Part shown: piece after piece, positions 7,682 to 15,872 of the stretch | Position numbering within the stretch: position 1 is the stretch's first letter | Layout of the letters: the number at the start of each line of letters is the position of its first letter | Source: Gemmatimonadota bacterium | Lineage (GTDB): Bacteria > Gemmatimonadota > Gemmatimonadetes > Longimicrobiales > Gaopeijiaceae | Assembly: GCA_009841475.1 (NCBI GenBank) | Contig: VXLT01000247.1 | Coordinates: 1-43,333 of the forward strand | Direction of reading: 5' to 3' | Length of the DNA stretch: 43,333 nt | The notes under the pieces: generated by a model | What the model was told of the DNA's origin: nothing | Seen by the model: only the letters and a program-made list of their open reading frames with translations | Databases searched by the model: none | Position numbers and translations under genes: made by a program

Positions 7682-7700
7682 GAGGGCTCCGGCCGGTCCC

Positions 7701-8507
7701 ATGTTTCGACGGATCGGTGCCTTCGTCCTGGCGGTGGCCCTAGGGGCCTGCGCGACCAAGCGCGACCTCGTCGACCTGCAGGCCGAGATACGCGAGTCGG
7801 ACGTCCGCCAGCAGGCCCGCATCAACGCGCTGGCGACCGCGATTCAGCAGGGCAACCGCCAGGCGCTGGACTCGGTGGCCGCCGCGTCCGAGCTCGTCTT
7901 CGACTTCCGCGGCGACCTGGTCAATGCGATCCGCGACATCGAGCGCGACCTCATGCTGACGCGCGAGGTCGTCGGGGCGAACCAGAGCAGCCTGACCATC
8001 GTCCTCGAAAGGCTGGACCAGCTGAGCCGCGATGTCCAGGCGCTCAGCCGGGCCGTGAACCGGCTCCAGCAGGACTCGGTGGTAGTGGAGGGCGAAGGCG
8101 GGGCTCCGGATCCGGCGCCCGTCGCCTCCAGCGATCCGGACGACGACTTCGCGGCGATCGTGCGGGCTTTCGAGAACGGCAGCTTCACCGTCGCGCGCAT
8201 GCAGTTCGAGCGCTTCGTGACGGAGTTCCCGGACCACGAACTCACGCCGTCCGCCCACCTCTACCTCGGCGAACTCCTGGCGGTCGAACAGCGCTTCCAG
8301 GAAGCGATCGACACCTACCTTCAGATCCCCCAGCTCGACGCGGACGCCGACGAGGCGCCGCAGGCCCTCTACCGCGCCGCGGTGCTCTACCTCGATGAGC
8401 TGGACGACACCGACCGGGCCCGCGCGCTCCTCGAGACGGTGGTGGAGTCCTACCCCGACCACGGCGTCGCCGAGCTTGCCCGCGAGAAGCTCGCGGAGAT
8501 TCCCTGA
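7701..8507 (+). CDS. cpoB: Tol-Pal system protein CpoB/YbgF
   Basis: Coordinator of Tol-Pal activity with peptidoglycan synthesis. The N-terminus MFRRIGAFVLAVALGAC is a lipoprotein signal (lipobox ALGAC), whereas the E. coli protein is soluble and periplasmic. A coiled-coil region (about residues 22-120) comes next. The C-terminus is a TPR domain (FENGSFTVARMQFERFVTEFPDH, APQALYRAAVLYLDELDD). The 268-aa length and its position right after pal support the call. Confidence 0.92.
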   Translation: MFRRIGAFVLAVALGACATKRDLVDLQAEIRESDVRQQARINALATAIQQGNRQALDSVAAASELVFDFRGDLVNAIRDIERDLMLTREVVGANQSSLTIVLERLDQLSRDVQALSRAVNRLQQDSVVVEGEGGAPDPAPVASSDPDDDFAAIVRAFENGSFTVARMQFERFVTEFPDHELTPSAHLYLGELLAVEQRFQEAIDTYLQIPQLDADADEAPQALYRAAVLYLDELDDTDRARALLETVVESYPDHGVAELAREKLAEIP

Positions 8508-8575
8508 CCCGGCACCGCGGGTGGTGAGCAGGATCGCCCCGCCCGCGGTCGCCCGGGCGCGGTGAGAGCCCCCGG

Positions 8576-9100
8576 ATGCGTTGCCCGCGCTGCGACGGTG
8601 ATTCGAGCAAGGTGGTGGACACCCGTTCGGCGAGGGGCGGGCGGGCAGTGCGGAGACGGCGCGAGTGCCTGGGTTGCGGCGAGCGCTTCACCACCTACGA
8701 GCATATCGAGAAGCGCCCGCTGCAGGTGGCCAAGCGCGACGGCAGCGCGGAGGTGTTCACGCGGGACAAGGTGCGCGCGGGGATCGCCGCGGCCTGCACG
8801 AAGCGTCCGGTGTCTGCAGCCGAGATCGAGGCTCTCGTCGACCGGATCGAGGACCGGGTCACGCAGTCCGCCGGCGTCGAAATCCCGTCGTCGCGAATCG
8901 GCGAGGCCGTGATGGAGGAGCTGAAGCCACTGGACCGGGTCGCCTACATCCGCTATGCCTCCGTGTACCGGAACTTCCAGCGCATCGACGAGTTTCAGGA
9001 AGCTGTGGACGAACTGATTGTCAGAGAGCGGCGTGAGGCCCAGGCGAGGGCCCAGCGCGAATTTGCCCTGGAGGAGGGCGGAAGCGGAGAAGGAGACTGA
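8576..9100 (+). CDS. nrdR: Transcriptional repressor NrdR
   Basis: Represses ribonucleotide reductase genes in response to ATP/dATP. The N-terminal zinc ribbon has CPRC and CLGC pairs (MRCPRCDGDSSKVVDTR, RECLGCGERFTTYE). The ATP-cone follows (VAKRDGSAEVFTRDKVRAGI through IRYASVYRNFQRIDEF). At 174 aa it is a little longer than most family members because of an Arg/Glu/Ala-rich tail (about residues 150-174). No nrd gene is in the window, so its targets are elsewhere. The stop overlaps the tatC start (TGATG). Confidence 0.95.
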   Translation: MRCPRCDGDSSKVVDTRSARGGRAVRRRRECLGCGERFTTYEHIEKRPLQVAKRDGSAEVFTRDKVRAGIAAACTKRPVSAAEIEALVDRIEDRVTQSAGVEIPSSRIGEAVMEELKPLDRVAYIRYASVYRNFQRIDEFQEAVDELIVRERREAQARAQREFALEEGGSGEGD

Positions 9101-10026
9101 TGGATCGCCTGCGTGACGGGCTGCTGGCGCGGATACGGAGCAACCCCAAGGCCGAGATGCCGTTCCTGGACCACCTCGAGGAGCTGCGCTGGCGGATTCT
9201 GTGGAGCCTCGGAGCGCTGGTTTTGGGCACGCTGGCCGGGGCGGCCATGATCTACTTTTTCGACCTGTTCGAGCTGCTGGTCGCGCCGGCCCGGCACGAG
9301 GATGTCCTGGGCGAGGACTTCAAGCCCCTGCTCCTTTCGCCCCTGTCCGCCATTTACGTCTACCTGCAGGTGGCGGTCACGGTCGGCTTCGTACTCGCTT
9401 CCCCGGTCATCTTCTACCAGATCTGGGTTTTTCTCGCCCCGGCGCTGGAGAAGCACGAGAGGCGCGCCATCGTTCCGACGCTGTGGATGGGGCTGGTCCT
9501 CTTCGCGGCGGGCGTGGCGCTGGCGTATTTCGTCGCCCTGCCCATCTCCCTGAAATTCCTGAGTTCGATCGAGCCCGATATCCTCGAGCCGGGGTGGACG
9601 GCCAACTATTACCTGCGTTTCGTCGTCCAACTACACCTGGCCTTCGGAGTGATCTTCGAACTGCCGGTGGTTGTCCTTGTTCTGAGTGCGCTCGGACTGG
9701 TGAGCCCGACGTTTCTCAGGACGAAGCGGAAGCACTCGATCGTAGGCATCCTCATTGTGGCATGCCTGCTGTCGCCCGGAGACGCGATTCAAGTCACAGC
9801 AATCATGATGGTCCCGATGATCGCCTTGTACGAGTTCAGCATCCTTCTCTCGGTGCTCGTGTGGCGGGGCCGCTTGCGCAGGGAGCGCGAGCTGGAGGCG
9901 GCTGCGGCCGCACCGGAGGACTCGGTCCCCGCGGATTCACCCGGCGATGACCCGGAGCCCACCCCCTACAACCACGGGGATCCCGCGGGCGGAACCGCGC
10001 CGACCGGGCCGGAGAATGAAGAGTAG
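9100..10026 (+). CDS. tatC: Twin-arginine translocase subunit TatC
   Basis: Inner-membrane receptor for folded Tat substrates. It carries the N-terminal family motif MPFLDHLEELRWRI and six hydrophobic segments, including LGALVLGTLAGAAMIYFF, VAVTVGFVLASPVIFYQIWVFLAPAL with the conserved FLAPAL signature, and HLAFGVIFELPVVVLVLSALG. An extended hydrophilic tail (about residues 255-308, Ala/Glu/Pro-rich) is unusual in length. The partner tatA lies about 7 kb downstream at 17358. No separate tatB is present in the window. Confidence 0.95.
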   Translation: MDRLRDGLLARIRSNPKAEMPFLDHLEELRWRILWSLGALVLGTLAGAAMIYFFDLFELLVAPARHEDVLGEDFKPLLLSPLSAIYVYLQVAVTVGFVLASPVIFYQIWVFLAPALEKHERRAIVPTLWMGLVLFAAGVALAYFVALPISLKFLSSIEPDILEPGWTANYYLRFVVQLHLAFGVIFELPVVVLVLSALGLVSPTFLRTKRKHSIVGILIVACLLSPGDAIQVTAIMMVPMIALYEFSILLSVLVWRGRLRRERELEAAAAAPEDSVPADSPGDDPEPTPYNHGDPAGGTAPTGPENEE

Positions 10027-10036
10027 CCGGCAGTCC

Positions 10037-10074
10037 GTGGATGAATCCGCCCGGGCACCGAGAGCGGCGAGGCG
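10037..10074 (+). repeat. Dispersed 3'-flanking repeat, copy 1a
   Basis: It begins 11 bases after the tatC stop with GTGGATGAATCC and continues GGGCACCGAGAGCGGCGAG. The core GCACCGAGAG is shared with copies at 28325 and 33227 and, inverted, at 40084. The preceding TAGCCGG, which supplies the tatC stop codon, also appears before the copy at 28325. Confidence 0.6.
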
Positions 10075-10212
10075 CCGCGTTGGCAAGGCGGGACGACGAG
10101 GAATGGCAGCGCCATTTCGAGGAGGAGCAACGCAGAGCGGTGCTTGTGGAACCGGGAAAAGTGAAGTTAACATGACAATTCGTAAGGTTCTCTTGACATT
10201 GCGAACGCGTGA

Positions 10213-10280
10213 GCACCGCGATCCAGCGCGGATGCATCGCCGCTCGAATGCCGGGGGGACTTTGTCCACGGGCTGCTCGG
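10213..10280 (+). repeat. Dispersed repeat, copy 1b (distal part)
   Basis: It matches the copy at 28325-28412 over about 70 bases with few gaps. Shared blocks are CGGATGCATCG, GAATGC, GGGGAC and CGGGCTGC. It begins with GCACCGCG, the degenerate form of the core. Confidence 0.6.
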
Positions 10281-10357
10281 CAGTGGAAGAAACCCGCGTC
10301 GCACTGAGGGCCGCTGCCGGCCCGCCCGGACCTCGCCGGTTCGGTTGGACGGCTCGC

Positions 10358-13309
10358 GTGGGCGTCCGCGGCGCGCTGCTGGCCGCCGCGCTGCTGTTGC
10401 CGGCCGTCCCTGAACCCGTTGCGGCACAGGAAGTCAGCGACTCCCTCCGCCAGGTCATACAGGAGCGCCTGGAGCGCCTCACGCGGGGCGTTGGCGACTC
10501 CACCGGCCTCCGTCCCGACACCCTCGCCGGACGGCGCGACGAGGCCGGCCAGAGCCAGGACTCGCTGCTGCTCGCGCTGCTGGAGCTGCCCGGCTACGGC
10601 CTCACCCAGTACCGCAGCAACGGCGCGCGCTTCGACCCCCGGATGCGGATCTGGGAACTCCTCGGCGACGACAACACCGATGCAGTGCTGATCAGGGACG
10701 GGCGCGAGCTCGCCGCCGACACGGTGATCTTCGACGACAACACGGGCAGGCTGGTGACCTACGGCGACGAGGCCAACTACCAGCCCGAGACCGGGAACGA
10801 GATCGTCGCGCAACGACTGATCTTCGACCTGAACGAGGATCGCGGGACGGCAACGGACGCGCGCACCGAAATGGGGGCCCTGTCGGGGAGCTGGATTGTC
10901 CACGGGGACTTCCCCTGGGTGGGCCAGGACCTGTCGTACGGGCAGGACCTGATGTTCACGAGCTGTCCGGACAGCGTGCCCCACTACCACTTCGTCGCCA
11001 CCAACGCCAAGCTCTCGCAGAGCGGCATGCTGATCGCCCGGAACGTGTTCCTTCACTTCGGTGATGTCCCCGTCTTCTGGCTTCCCTTCCTGGCGCAGAG
11101 CACGGAGCAGGGGCGCCGCTCGGGTCTGCTCCCGGTGCGGTTTTCCGTCAACGACATCGTGCGCACTTCGGACAGCTATTCGCGGCGGGTCTCCAACATC
11201 GGCTACTACTGGGCGATCAGTGAATATGCGGATGCCCAGGTCGGGCTCGACTGGTGGTCCGGCAACTACACCGGGATCAACGGCGCCCTCCAGTATCGCT
11301 GGTTGCGAATGGGCCAGACCGGACGTGCCGAGTTCCGCCAGTTCTGGCGGGAGAACGGCGGGTCCGAGCTCGCCTTCAACACCAACTACGGCTGGGAGAT
11401 CTCCGAGCGCACCCGGGTGAGCGTCAGGGCAAGCTACGCATCGAGTTCCTCGTTCGTGCGGCAGAACTCCTTCGATCCGCGCGAAGTCACCCAGTCGATC
11501 GACTCGGACGGGGGATTCGACCGGCGCTTCGATTGGGGACAGCTCTCGCTCGGCGGCAACCGCCGGCAGTTCCTCTCGGACGACCGGGTGGAGATGACGC
11601 TGCCCACACTCAGCCTGTCGCTTTCCACGATTCAACTCTTCCGGGCCCCGCCGAACCGTGCCCGCTTCTACAACAACTTGACGGTTTCCGCGTCCGCCCG
11701 AGGCTCCAGGTCCATCCGCGACCTGCCAGCCCAGGACCTGGCCGAAAACCCCTTCAGCTTCGGATTGGCCGACACCGAGAACTGGCGCGGCACCGTCTCG
11801 GGCACGGTGTCGGCCGGGGCGCTGTCGATCTCCCAGAACGTGAACTACGGGCGCAACTCGACGCTAGACGTCCCGGCCGGCTACTTCGATCCGGCTTCGA
11901 CGACCGCGATGGCCGGGATTGGAAGCGTGGCGGACCTGCAGCGCCCCGCCTTCTTTCCGGGTGCGTTGCTCGAAGGGGGGTCGTTCAACGCCGACGAACT
12001 GACCTGGTCCACGACGATCAACTACCAGCGCACTCTCGTCGGGTCCACGACCATCACGCCCCACGTGTCGCTGTCGGGGAGGTCCGTCAATTCGGACACG
12101 CTTTCCGTTGGCGACGGTTTCGTCGCGGCACCCACGCGCGTGGCCATCGGGGCGCAGCTCAAGTCGGACATCTACGGGTTCTATCGCGGCGGGAGCGTTC
12201 GCCACAAGGTTTCGCCCAGCTTCGATTACGCCTTTACCCCCAGGACGGAGCCGACCGACATCCAGGCATCCCTCTTCGGACCGCGGGGCGCGCAGCCTCG
12301 CAACGAGCTGAGGATCGGGCTGAACCAGACCATCGAGGCCAGAGTGGGGGACGCGCCAACCGACTCGGCGGCCGAGCAGGGGCCAGCCGATCGCGAAGCG
12401 GGACCGCGCCGGTTGCCGCAGTCGCGCAAGGTCATGGTCCTGGCGTGGCGCACCAGCGCCGTCACCTACGACTTCGAGCAGGCCGGCGAGCTGGGCCACT
12501 ACACGCGGGGCTTCGCCGACAACCTGACGATTCAGAACCAGTTCAGTTCGGACCTGCTGAGGGGTCTGAACGTATCGATCGACACCGACATCTTTGACGA
12601 TTCCGAGGTGACGGCGATGGGGGGACAGCGCAGGTTCTCGCCGTTCGTGTCGAGCATGAATCTGTCCTTCAGCCTCAACAACCGGTCGGGCCTGATGACT
12701 TGGCTGGGTGGGCTGGGACGCGGGCGGGGCGGGGAGGCCGCGGATTCGGCCGCGGCCGGGGGCGAGGCCGGCACGGACGCCGCGGAGGCGACCGAAGCCG
12801 AGCCGGGAGCGCAGCCGGGGCCCGGGTTTCAGCAGGAGGAGGCGGACATCGGACCGGACGAGGATCCCTACGCCGATCCCACCGGTTTCGAGACCGAGGA
12901 CATGGGTGAGGCCACCGTCGTTCCGGGGCGTGGGCGCTCTCCCGGCCGCGCTCAGCAGAGCCGGCGGCGGGGCGGAGTGGGGGACTGGAACGCGTCCATT
13001 TCGTATTCGCTCTCGCGCAACCGGGGCGTGGACTTCGGCGGCAGCCAGATGCTGCAGACCTCGCTTGCCTTCGACCCGACCGAGAAGTGGTCCGTTCGCT
13101 GGCGCAGCTCGTACGATGTGCAGGCCGGGGTCTTCAACGACCACACCATCAGCCTCGAGCGCGACCTGCACCGCTGGGACGCGAACTTCTCCTTCCGGCA
13201 GACGCCCACCGGCAACTGGAGCTTCGTGTTCGAGGTCGCCCTGTCGGACAACCGCGATCTCCACTTCGACTACGAGCAGCGGACCGCGCTCGACCGCCAG
13301 CGCCGCTGA
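10358..13309 (+). CDS. lptD: LptD-like outer-membrane LPS-assembly/OstA protein
   Basis: Large outer-membrane beta-barrel of the LptD (OstA/Imp) type, which inserts lipopolysaccharide in the outer leaflet. From GTG 10358 the 983-aa product has a signal peptide (GALLAAALLLPAVPEPVAAQ). An OstA-like N-terminal domain (YGDEANYQPETGNEIVAQRL) follows. Then comes the LptD family core DVPVFWLPFLAQSTEQGRRSGLLP and a long barrel of alternating aromatic strands ending LHFDYEQR. An acidic, Gly/Ala-rich insert of about 95 residues (encoded near 12720-12970: AADSAAAGGEAGTDAAEATE, DIGPDEDPYADP) interrupts the barrel and is probably an extracellular loop. ATG 10171 or 10231 would add a long Arg-rich leader; both lie in or before the repeat region. 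The cysteine pairs of enterobacterial LptD are not evident. No lptE is adjacent. Confidence 0.82.
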   Translation: MGVRGALLAAALLLPAVPEPVAAQEVSDSLRQVIQERLERLTRGVGDSTGLRPDTLAGRRDEAGQSQDSLLLALLELPGYGLTQYRSNGARFDPRMRIWELLGDDNTDAVLIRDGRELAADTVIFDDNTGRLVTYGDEANYQPETGNEIVAQRLIFDLNEDRGTATDARTEMGALSGSWIVHGDFPWVGQDLSYGQDLMFTSCPDSVPHYHFVATNAKLSQSGMLIARNVFLHFGDVPVFWLPFLAQSTEQGRRSGLLPVRFSVNDIVRTSDSYSRRVSNIGYYWAISEYADAQVGLDWWSGNYTGINGALQYRWLRMGQTGRAEFRQFWRENGGSELAFNTNYGWEISERTRVSVRASYASSSSFVRQNSFDPREVTQSIDSDGGFDRRFDWGQLSLGGNRRQFLSDDRVEMTLPTLSLSLSTIQLFRAPPNRARFYNNLTVSASARGSRSIRDLPAQDLAENPFSFGLADTENWRGTVSGTVSAGALSISQNVNYGRNSTLDVPAGYFDPASTTAMAGIGSVADLQRPAFFPGALLEGGSFNADELTWSTTINYQRTLVGSTTITPHVSLSGRSVNSDTLSVGDGFVAAPTRVAIGAQLKSDIYGFYRGGSVRHKVSPSFDYAFTPRTEPTDIQASLFGPRGAQPRNELRIGLNQTIEARVGDAPTDSAAEQGPADREAGPRRLPQSRKVMVLAWRTSAVTYDFEQAGELGHYTRGFADNLTIQNQFSSDLLRGLNVSIDTDIFDDSEVTAMGGQRRFSPFVSSMNLSFSLNNRSGLMTWLGGLGRGRGGEAADSAAAGGEAGTDAAEATEAEPGAQPGPGFQQEEADIGPDEDPYADPTGFETEDMGEATVVPGRGRSPGRAQQSRRRGGVGDWNASISYSLSRNRGVDFGGSQMLQTSLAFDPTEKWSVRWRSSYDVQAGVFNDHTISLERDLHRWDANFSFRQTPTGNWSFVFEVALSDNRDLHFDYEQRTALDRQRR

Positions 13310-13329
13310 CCCGCACGGCACCGCGAGCC
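13310..13329 (+). repeat. Possible degenerate copy of the dispersed 3'-flanking repeat
   Basis: CCCGCACGGCACCGCGAGCC follows the lptD-like stop codon directly. It matches the core of the copy at 33227 (CCCGCTTCGGCACCGAGAG) at most positions. It is short, so the match could be chance. Confidence 0.35.
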
Positions 13330-13411
13330 ACATGGCGGCGTTGACCGCTGAACGGCGCACACCGGCCGCGGAGTGTCCGGGCCCCGACCCCCCCCGGGCG
13401 CCCGGGTGTAC

Positions 13412-13451
13412 CGGGATGTCTTCAGCCGCGTCCCCGGGGTGGGACATCCCG
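13412..13451. promoter_or_regulatory. 9-bp inverted repeat in the lptD-lipoprotein gap
   Basis: CGGGATGTC (13412-13420) and GACATCCCG (13443-13451) are perfect inverted copies with a 22-base loop. A small GCCGG/CCGGC hairpin follows. There is no U-tract, so it may be a protein-binding site or an RNA stem rather than a standard terminator. The rest of the 13330-13592 gap shows nothing recognisable apart from TGCATCCATGCA at 13513-13524. Confidence 0.4.
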
Positions 13452-13592
13452 CCGGCCCTCCGGCAACGATAAATGCCGGTGCCGCAACAGCATAGTGCCG
13501 TGGTACGCCTCGTGCATCCATGCAATTGCGGGTCGGCGCGGCAGAGTCCGGCCGGGACCCGTACGAGGACTACCGGAAGCGAGAGAAGCAGA

Positions 13593-14723
13593 ATGCGATT
13601 TCGAATCAGACTATCGGCGCTGGTGGTGTTGGCGGCCCTGGCCGTTGCCGGTTGTGACAGCGAGTTGCTGGTGGTGGTGGACGAGCCCGCCGCCCCGAGG
13701 GACCTCGACGCCTACTACTACGCCGAGGGGGTCGACATCCACTGGCGTACCGGCGCAGGCTGGAACGGCGAGACGTTTCTCGTCTACGGGAAGAGGGCCA
13801 GCGATCCCGAGTATTTCTTCATCGCCGAGGTGACCAGCTGCATCGACGGGGGTTGTGTCTACCGCGACGTGAACGTGCTGCCGCAGGTAACGTACGAATA
13901 CTACGTTTCGGCATTCGACGAGGAATCGGGACTGGAGACGGCCAGCCCGTATTCCGTCGAGGTGCACGTTCCGGACCCGGTTCCTCCGGCCGTTCCGGAG
14001 GAGGTGACGTCCGTGGCCCTGGACAACTCCGCGTACGTGCACTGGGATCACTCGGCGTCGGGAGAGGCGGACTTCGCGGCGTACCGCGTCTATCTCGCGG
14101 ACGCGGACGGCGATCTTTTTCTTGGGGAGACGGACTCTCCAGGTTTCATCGACCTTCTGGCCGAGAACGGCCTGACCTACACCTACTACGTGACCTCGGT
14201 GGACGACCAGGGCCACGAGAGCGACGCGAGCGGGGTGGTGACCTGCACCCCGAGACCCGACTACACGGGCGAGGTCATCTATTCGCACGGGGACTACCCC
14301 GAGCGGTCCGGTTTCCGCTTTCGGGAGGCCGAGGACCTCGAAGCAGTGATGGAGGGGGACCGGCGTGACCGGCACTTCCGGATCGAATCGGACAGGGACG
14401 GGGTCTGGATCGTGCCCGCTTCGGGGGTGCGGATCTACCCGGAGGTCCGCTGGACCACGAGCCTGAAATGCGGGCCGGCTGCCGACGAGGATTGCGTTTC
14501 GTGGGAGCTGGCGCCGACGAGCGGGTATTCGTCGAGTCGGCTGGAGCTCCTCCCCGGCTACACCTATATGTTTCGAGTAGCCGGTGACGACGGCGAGGTC
14601 CGTTTCGGATCGATCCGGCCGAGCATCATGGGATTCGATCAGGACCGGAGGGAGCTGGTCATCTTCGACTGGGCCTATCAGACGCAGGCGGGGAATCCCA
14701 GGATGAGTCCCGCCGGTGGTTGA
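13593..14723 (+). CDS. Lipoprotein with fibronectin type III-like domains
   Basis: A 376-aa predicted lipoprotein: MRFRIRLSALVVLAALAVAGC gives a clear lipobox (AVAGC). Two fibronectin type III-like repeats follow. The first is about residues 30-125 (APRDLDAYYYAEGVDIHWR through VTYEYYVSAFDEESG). The second is about residues 130-220 (PPAVPEEVTSVALDNSAYVHW through LTYTYYVTSVDDQGHES). A beta-rich C-terminal part comes last. ATG 13593 has a GAGAGAAG purine stretch upstream. The open frame begins earlier (13473), but that would bury the signal peptide. Its role is unknown; such proteins are usually surface- or periplasm-exposed adhesion or scaffold modules. Confidence 0.85.
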   Translation: MRFRIRLSALVVLAALAVAGCDSELLVVVDEPAAPRDLDAYYYAEGVDIHWRTGAGWNGETFLVYGKRASDPEYFFIAEVTSCIDGGCVYRDVNVLPQVTYEYYVSAFDEESGLETASPYSVEVHVPDPVPPAVPEEVTSVALDNSAYVHWDHSASGEADFAAYRVYLADADGDLFLGETDSPGFIDLLAENGLTYTYYVTSVDDQGHESDASGVVTCTPRPDYTGEVIYSHGDYPERSGFRFREAEDLEAVMEGDRRDRHFRIESDRDGVWIVPASGVRIYPEVRWTTSLKCGPAADEDCVSWELAPTSGYSSSRLELLPGYTYMFRVAGDDGEVRFGSIRPSIMGFDQDRRELVIFDWAYQTQAGNPRMSPAGG

Positions 14724-14774
14724 TCTCGGCCCAGTGATCCCGGGCCGCCTGTTGTACAGGGGCTGCCGCTGGGC

Positions 14775-15707
14775 ATGATCCCGGTCCTGGAAACGGTCCC
14801 CAACTTCAGCGAAGGCAGGGATCCGGGCTTCGTGGAGGCCGTCCGCGGCGCGTTCGAGCGTTCCGGGTGCGACGTTCTCCACACCACGATGGATCCGGAC
14901 CACCACCGGTCGGTGGTCACGGTTATCGGGCCGCCGGGTGCGGTGGAGGACGGAGCGGTGGCCGCGGCGCGGCTCGCTCTGGAGCGTATCGACCTGCGAA
15001 AGCACAGCGGCGTGCACCCCCGGGTCGGGGCGCTGGATGTTCTTCCCTTTGTGCCGCTGCAGGGGCAGGGGATGGACGACGCGGTGCGATCCGCGCGCCG
15101 TGTCGGCGCACGGATCGCTGCACTGGGCCTCCCGGTGTACTTCTACGCCCAGGCCTCGAAGCCGCCCGGGCGCACCCTGGCCAGCGTGCGCCGGGGCGGC
15201 TTCGAGGCGCTGCGGGAGCGGCGCGGCCACGGTGGCGCGGCCGATCTTCCCGGCAGGGATGCGGGCGCCTCCCCCATCCACCGCTTTGCGCACCCGTCGG
15301 CGGGTGCGGTGTGCGTGGGGGCACGCGCGGTTTTGCTCGCCTGGAACGTCGACGTGGAGGGACTGTCCCGCGAGGCGGCGCGGGGCATCGCGGCGGGCAT
15401 CCGCGAAACGGCGGGCGGTTTCCGGGGGCTCAGGGCGCTCGCCTTCCGCCTGCGCGGGCAGGGCCGCACGCAGATCTCGATGAACCTCGAGGACCCGTCG
15501 GCGACCGATCCGGTCGAGGTGTTCACCAGGATCGAGCGAGAGGCGTCCCGGCTGGGAGGCACGGTGGCCGGGACCGAGGTCGTCGGCCTGGCTCCCGACG
15601 CACTCGCGTCCCCGGCTGCCGTGCGGGCGATGCGCATTCGTGACTGGTCGGACGAGCGGCTTCTGCGCCGCAGGGTGGACGCCTGGATTGCCGCCGCGGG
15701 CGGCTGA
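14775..15707 (+). CDS. ftcD: Glutamate formimidoyltransferase
   Basis: Transfers the formimino group from N-formimino-glutamate to tetrahydrofolate, the last step of one histidine-degradation route, or acts as a 5-formyl-THF:glutamate transferase. Family blocks are VPNFSEGRDPGFVEAVRGAF at the N-terminus, DPDHHRSVVTVIG, and HSGVHPRVGALDVLPFVPL with the conserved His residues. RTQISMNLEDPSATDPVEVF occurs later. At 310 aa it is the transferase module alone, with no cyclodeaminase domain fused. No hut genes are nearby, so a role in folate one-carbon metabolism is equally possible. Confidence 0.9.
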   Translation: MIPVLETVPNFSEGRDPGFVEAVRGAFERSGCDVLHTTMDPDHHRSVVTVIGPPGAVEDGAVAAARLALERIDLRKHSGVHPRVGALDVLPFVPLQGQGMDDAVRSARRVGARIAALGLPVYFYAQASKPPGRTLASVRRGGFEALRERRGHGGAADLPGRDAGASPIHRFAHPSAGAVCVGARAVLLAWNVDVEGLSREAARGIAAGIRETAGGFRGLRALAFRLRGQGRTQISMNLEDPSATDPVEVFTRIEREASRLGGTVAGTEVVGLAPDALASPAAVRAMRIRDWSDERLLRRRVDAWIAAAGG

Positions 15708-15710
15708 GCG

Positions 15711-15738
15711 TGTTATCGCGGCGCGCAGTCGCTACCTT
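15711..15738 (+). promoter_or_regulatory. Candidate promoter of the polyprenyl synthase gene
   Basis: TACCTT at 15733-15738 matches the TANCTT box seen upstream of several other genes here. An upstream TGTTAT at 15711 is a poor -35. It lies in the 165-base gap 15708-15872, which has no other visible feature. Confidence 0.35.
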
Positions 15739-15872
15739 TCTATGTTGCTCCGCGGTGGCCGTGGCCTTTGCCCTGCACCCGCCGCGTCCACGTTCCTCCA
15801 GACTCCGCGAGGGGATGTCGCGGAAAGGGTTTCGGGGTGGCGCGTCGCGCCCCAGGGCCCGACATACGGCCG

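Larger units (their letters stand above)
10027..10357 (+). other. Non-coding stretch between tatC and lptD-like gene
   Basis: This 331-base gap holds two copies of the dispersed repeat described separately, flanking an unusually AT-rich segment at about 10150-10200. Within that segment, TTGTGG (10144-10149) and TTAACA are separated by about 17 bases and could be a weak promoter. TTGACA at 10193-10198 has no matching -10. The reading frame of the lptD-like gene is open through all of it, so an N-terminal extension from ATG 10171 cannot be fully excluded. Confidence 0.5.

Noticed and set aside
9836-11635. Long minus-strand open frame opposite tatC and the lptD-like gene
   Set aside because: Antisense to well-supported genes; the apparent protein similarity to the frame at 28300-28400 (VPxAFxRRCIRAG) comes only from the shared DNA repeat.
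11864-13525. Minus-strand open frame of 553 codons opposite the lptD-like gene
   Set aside because: Composition follows from the complement of the barrel-coding strand; no start context or motif.
13330-13592. Riboswitch or standard rho-independent terminator after the lptD-like gene
   Set aside because: Stems are present but there is no U-tract and no recognisable aptamer core; recorded only as an inverted repeat.
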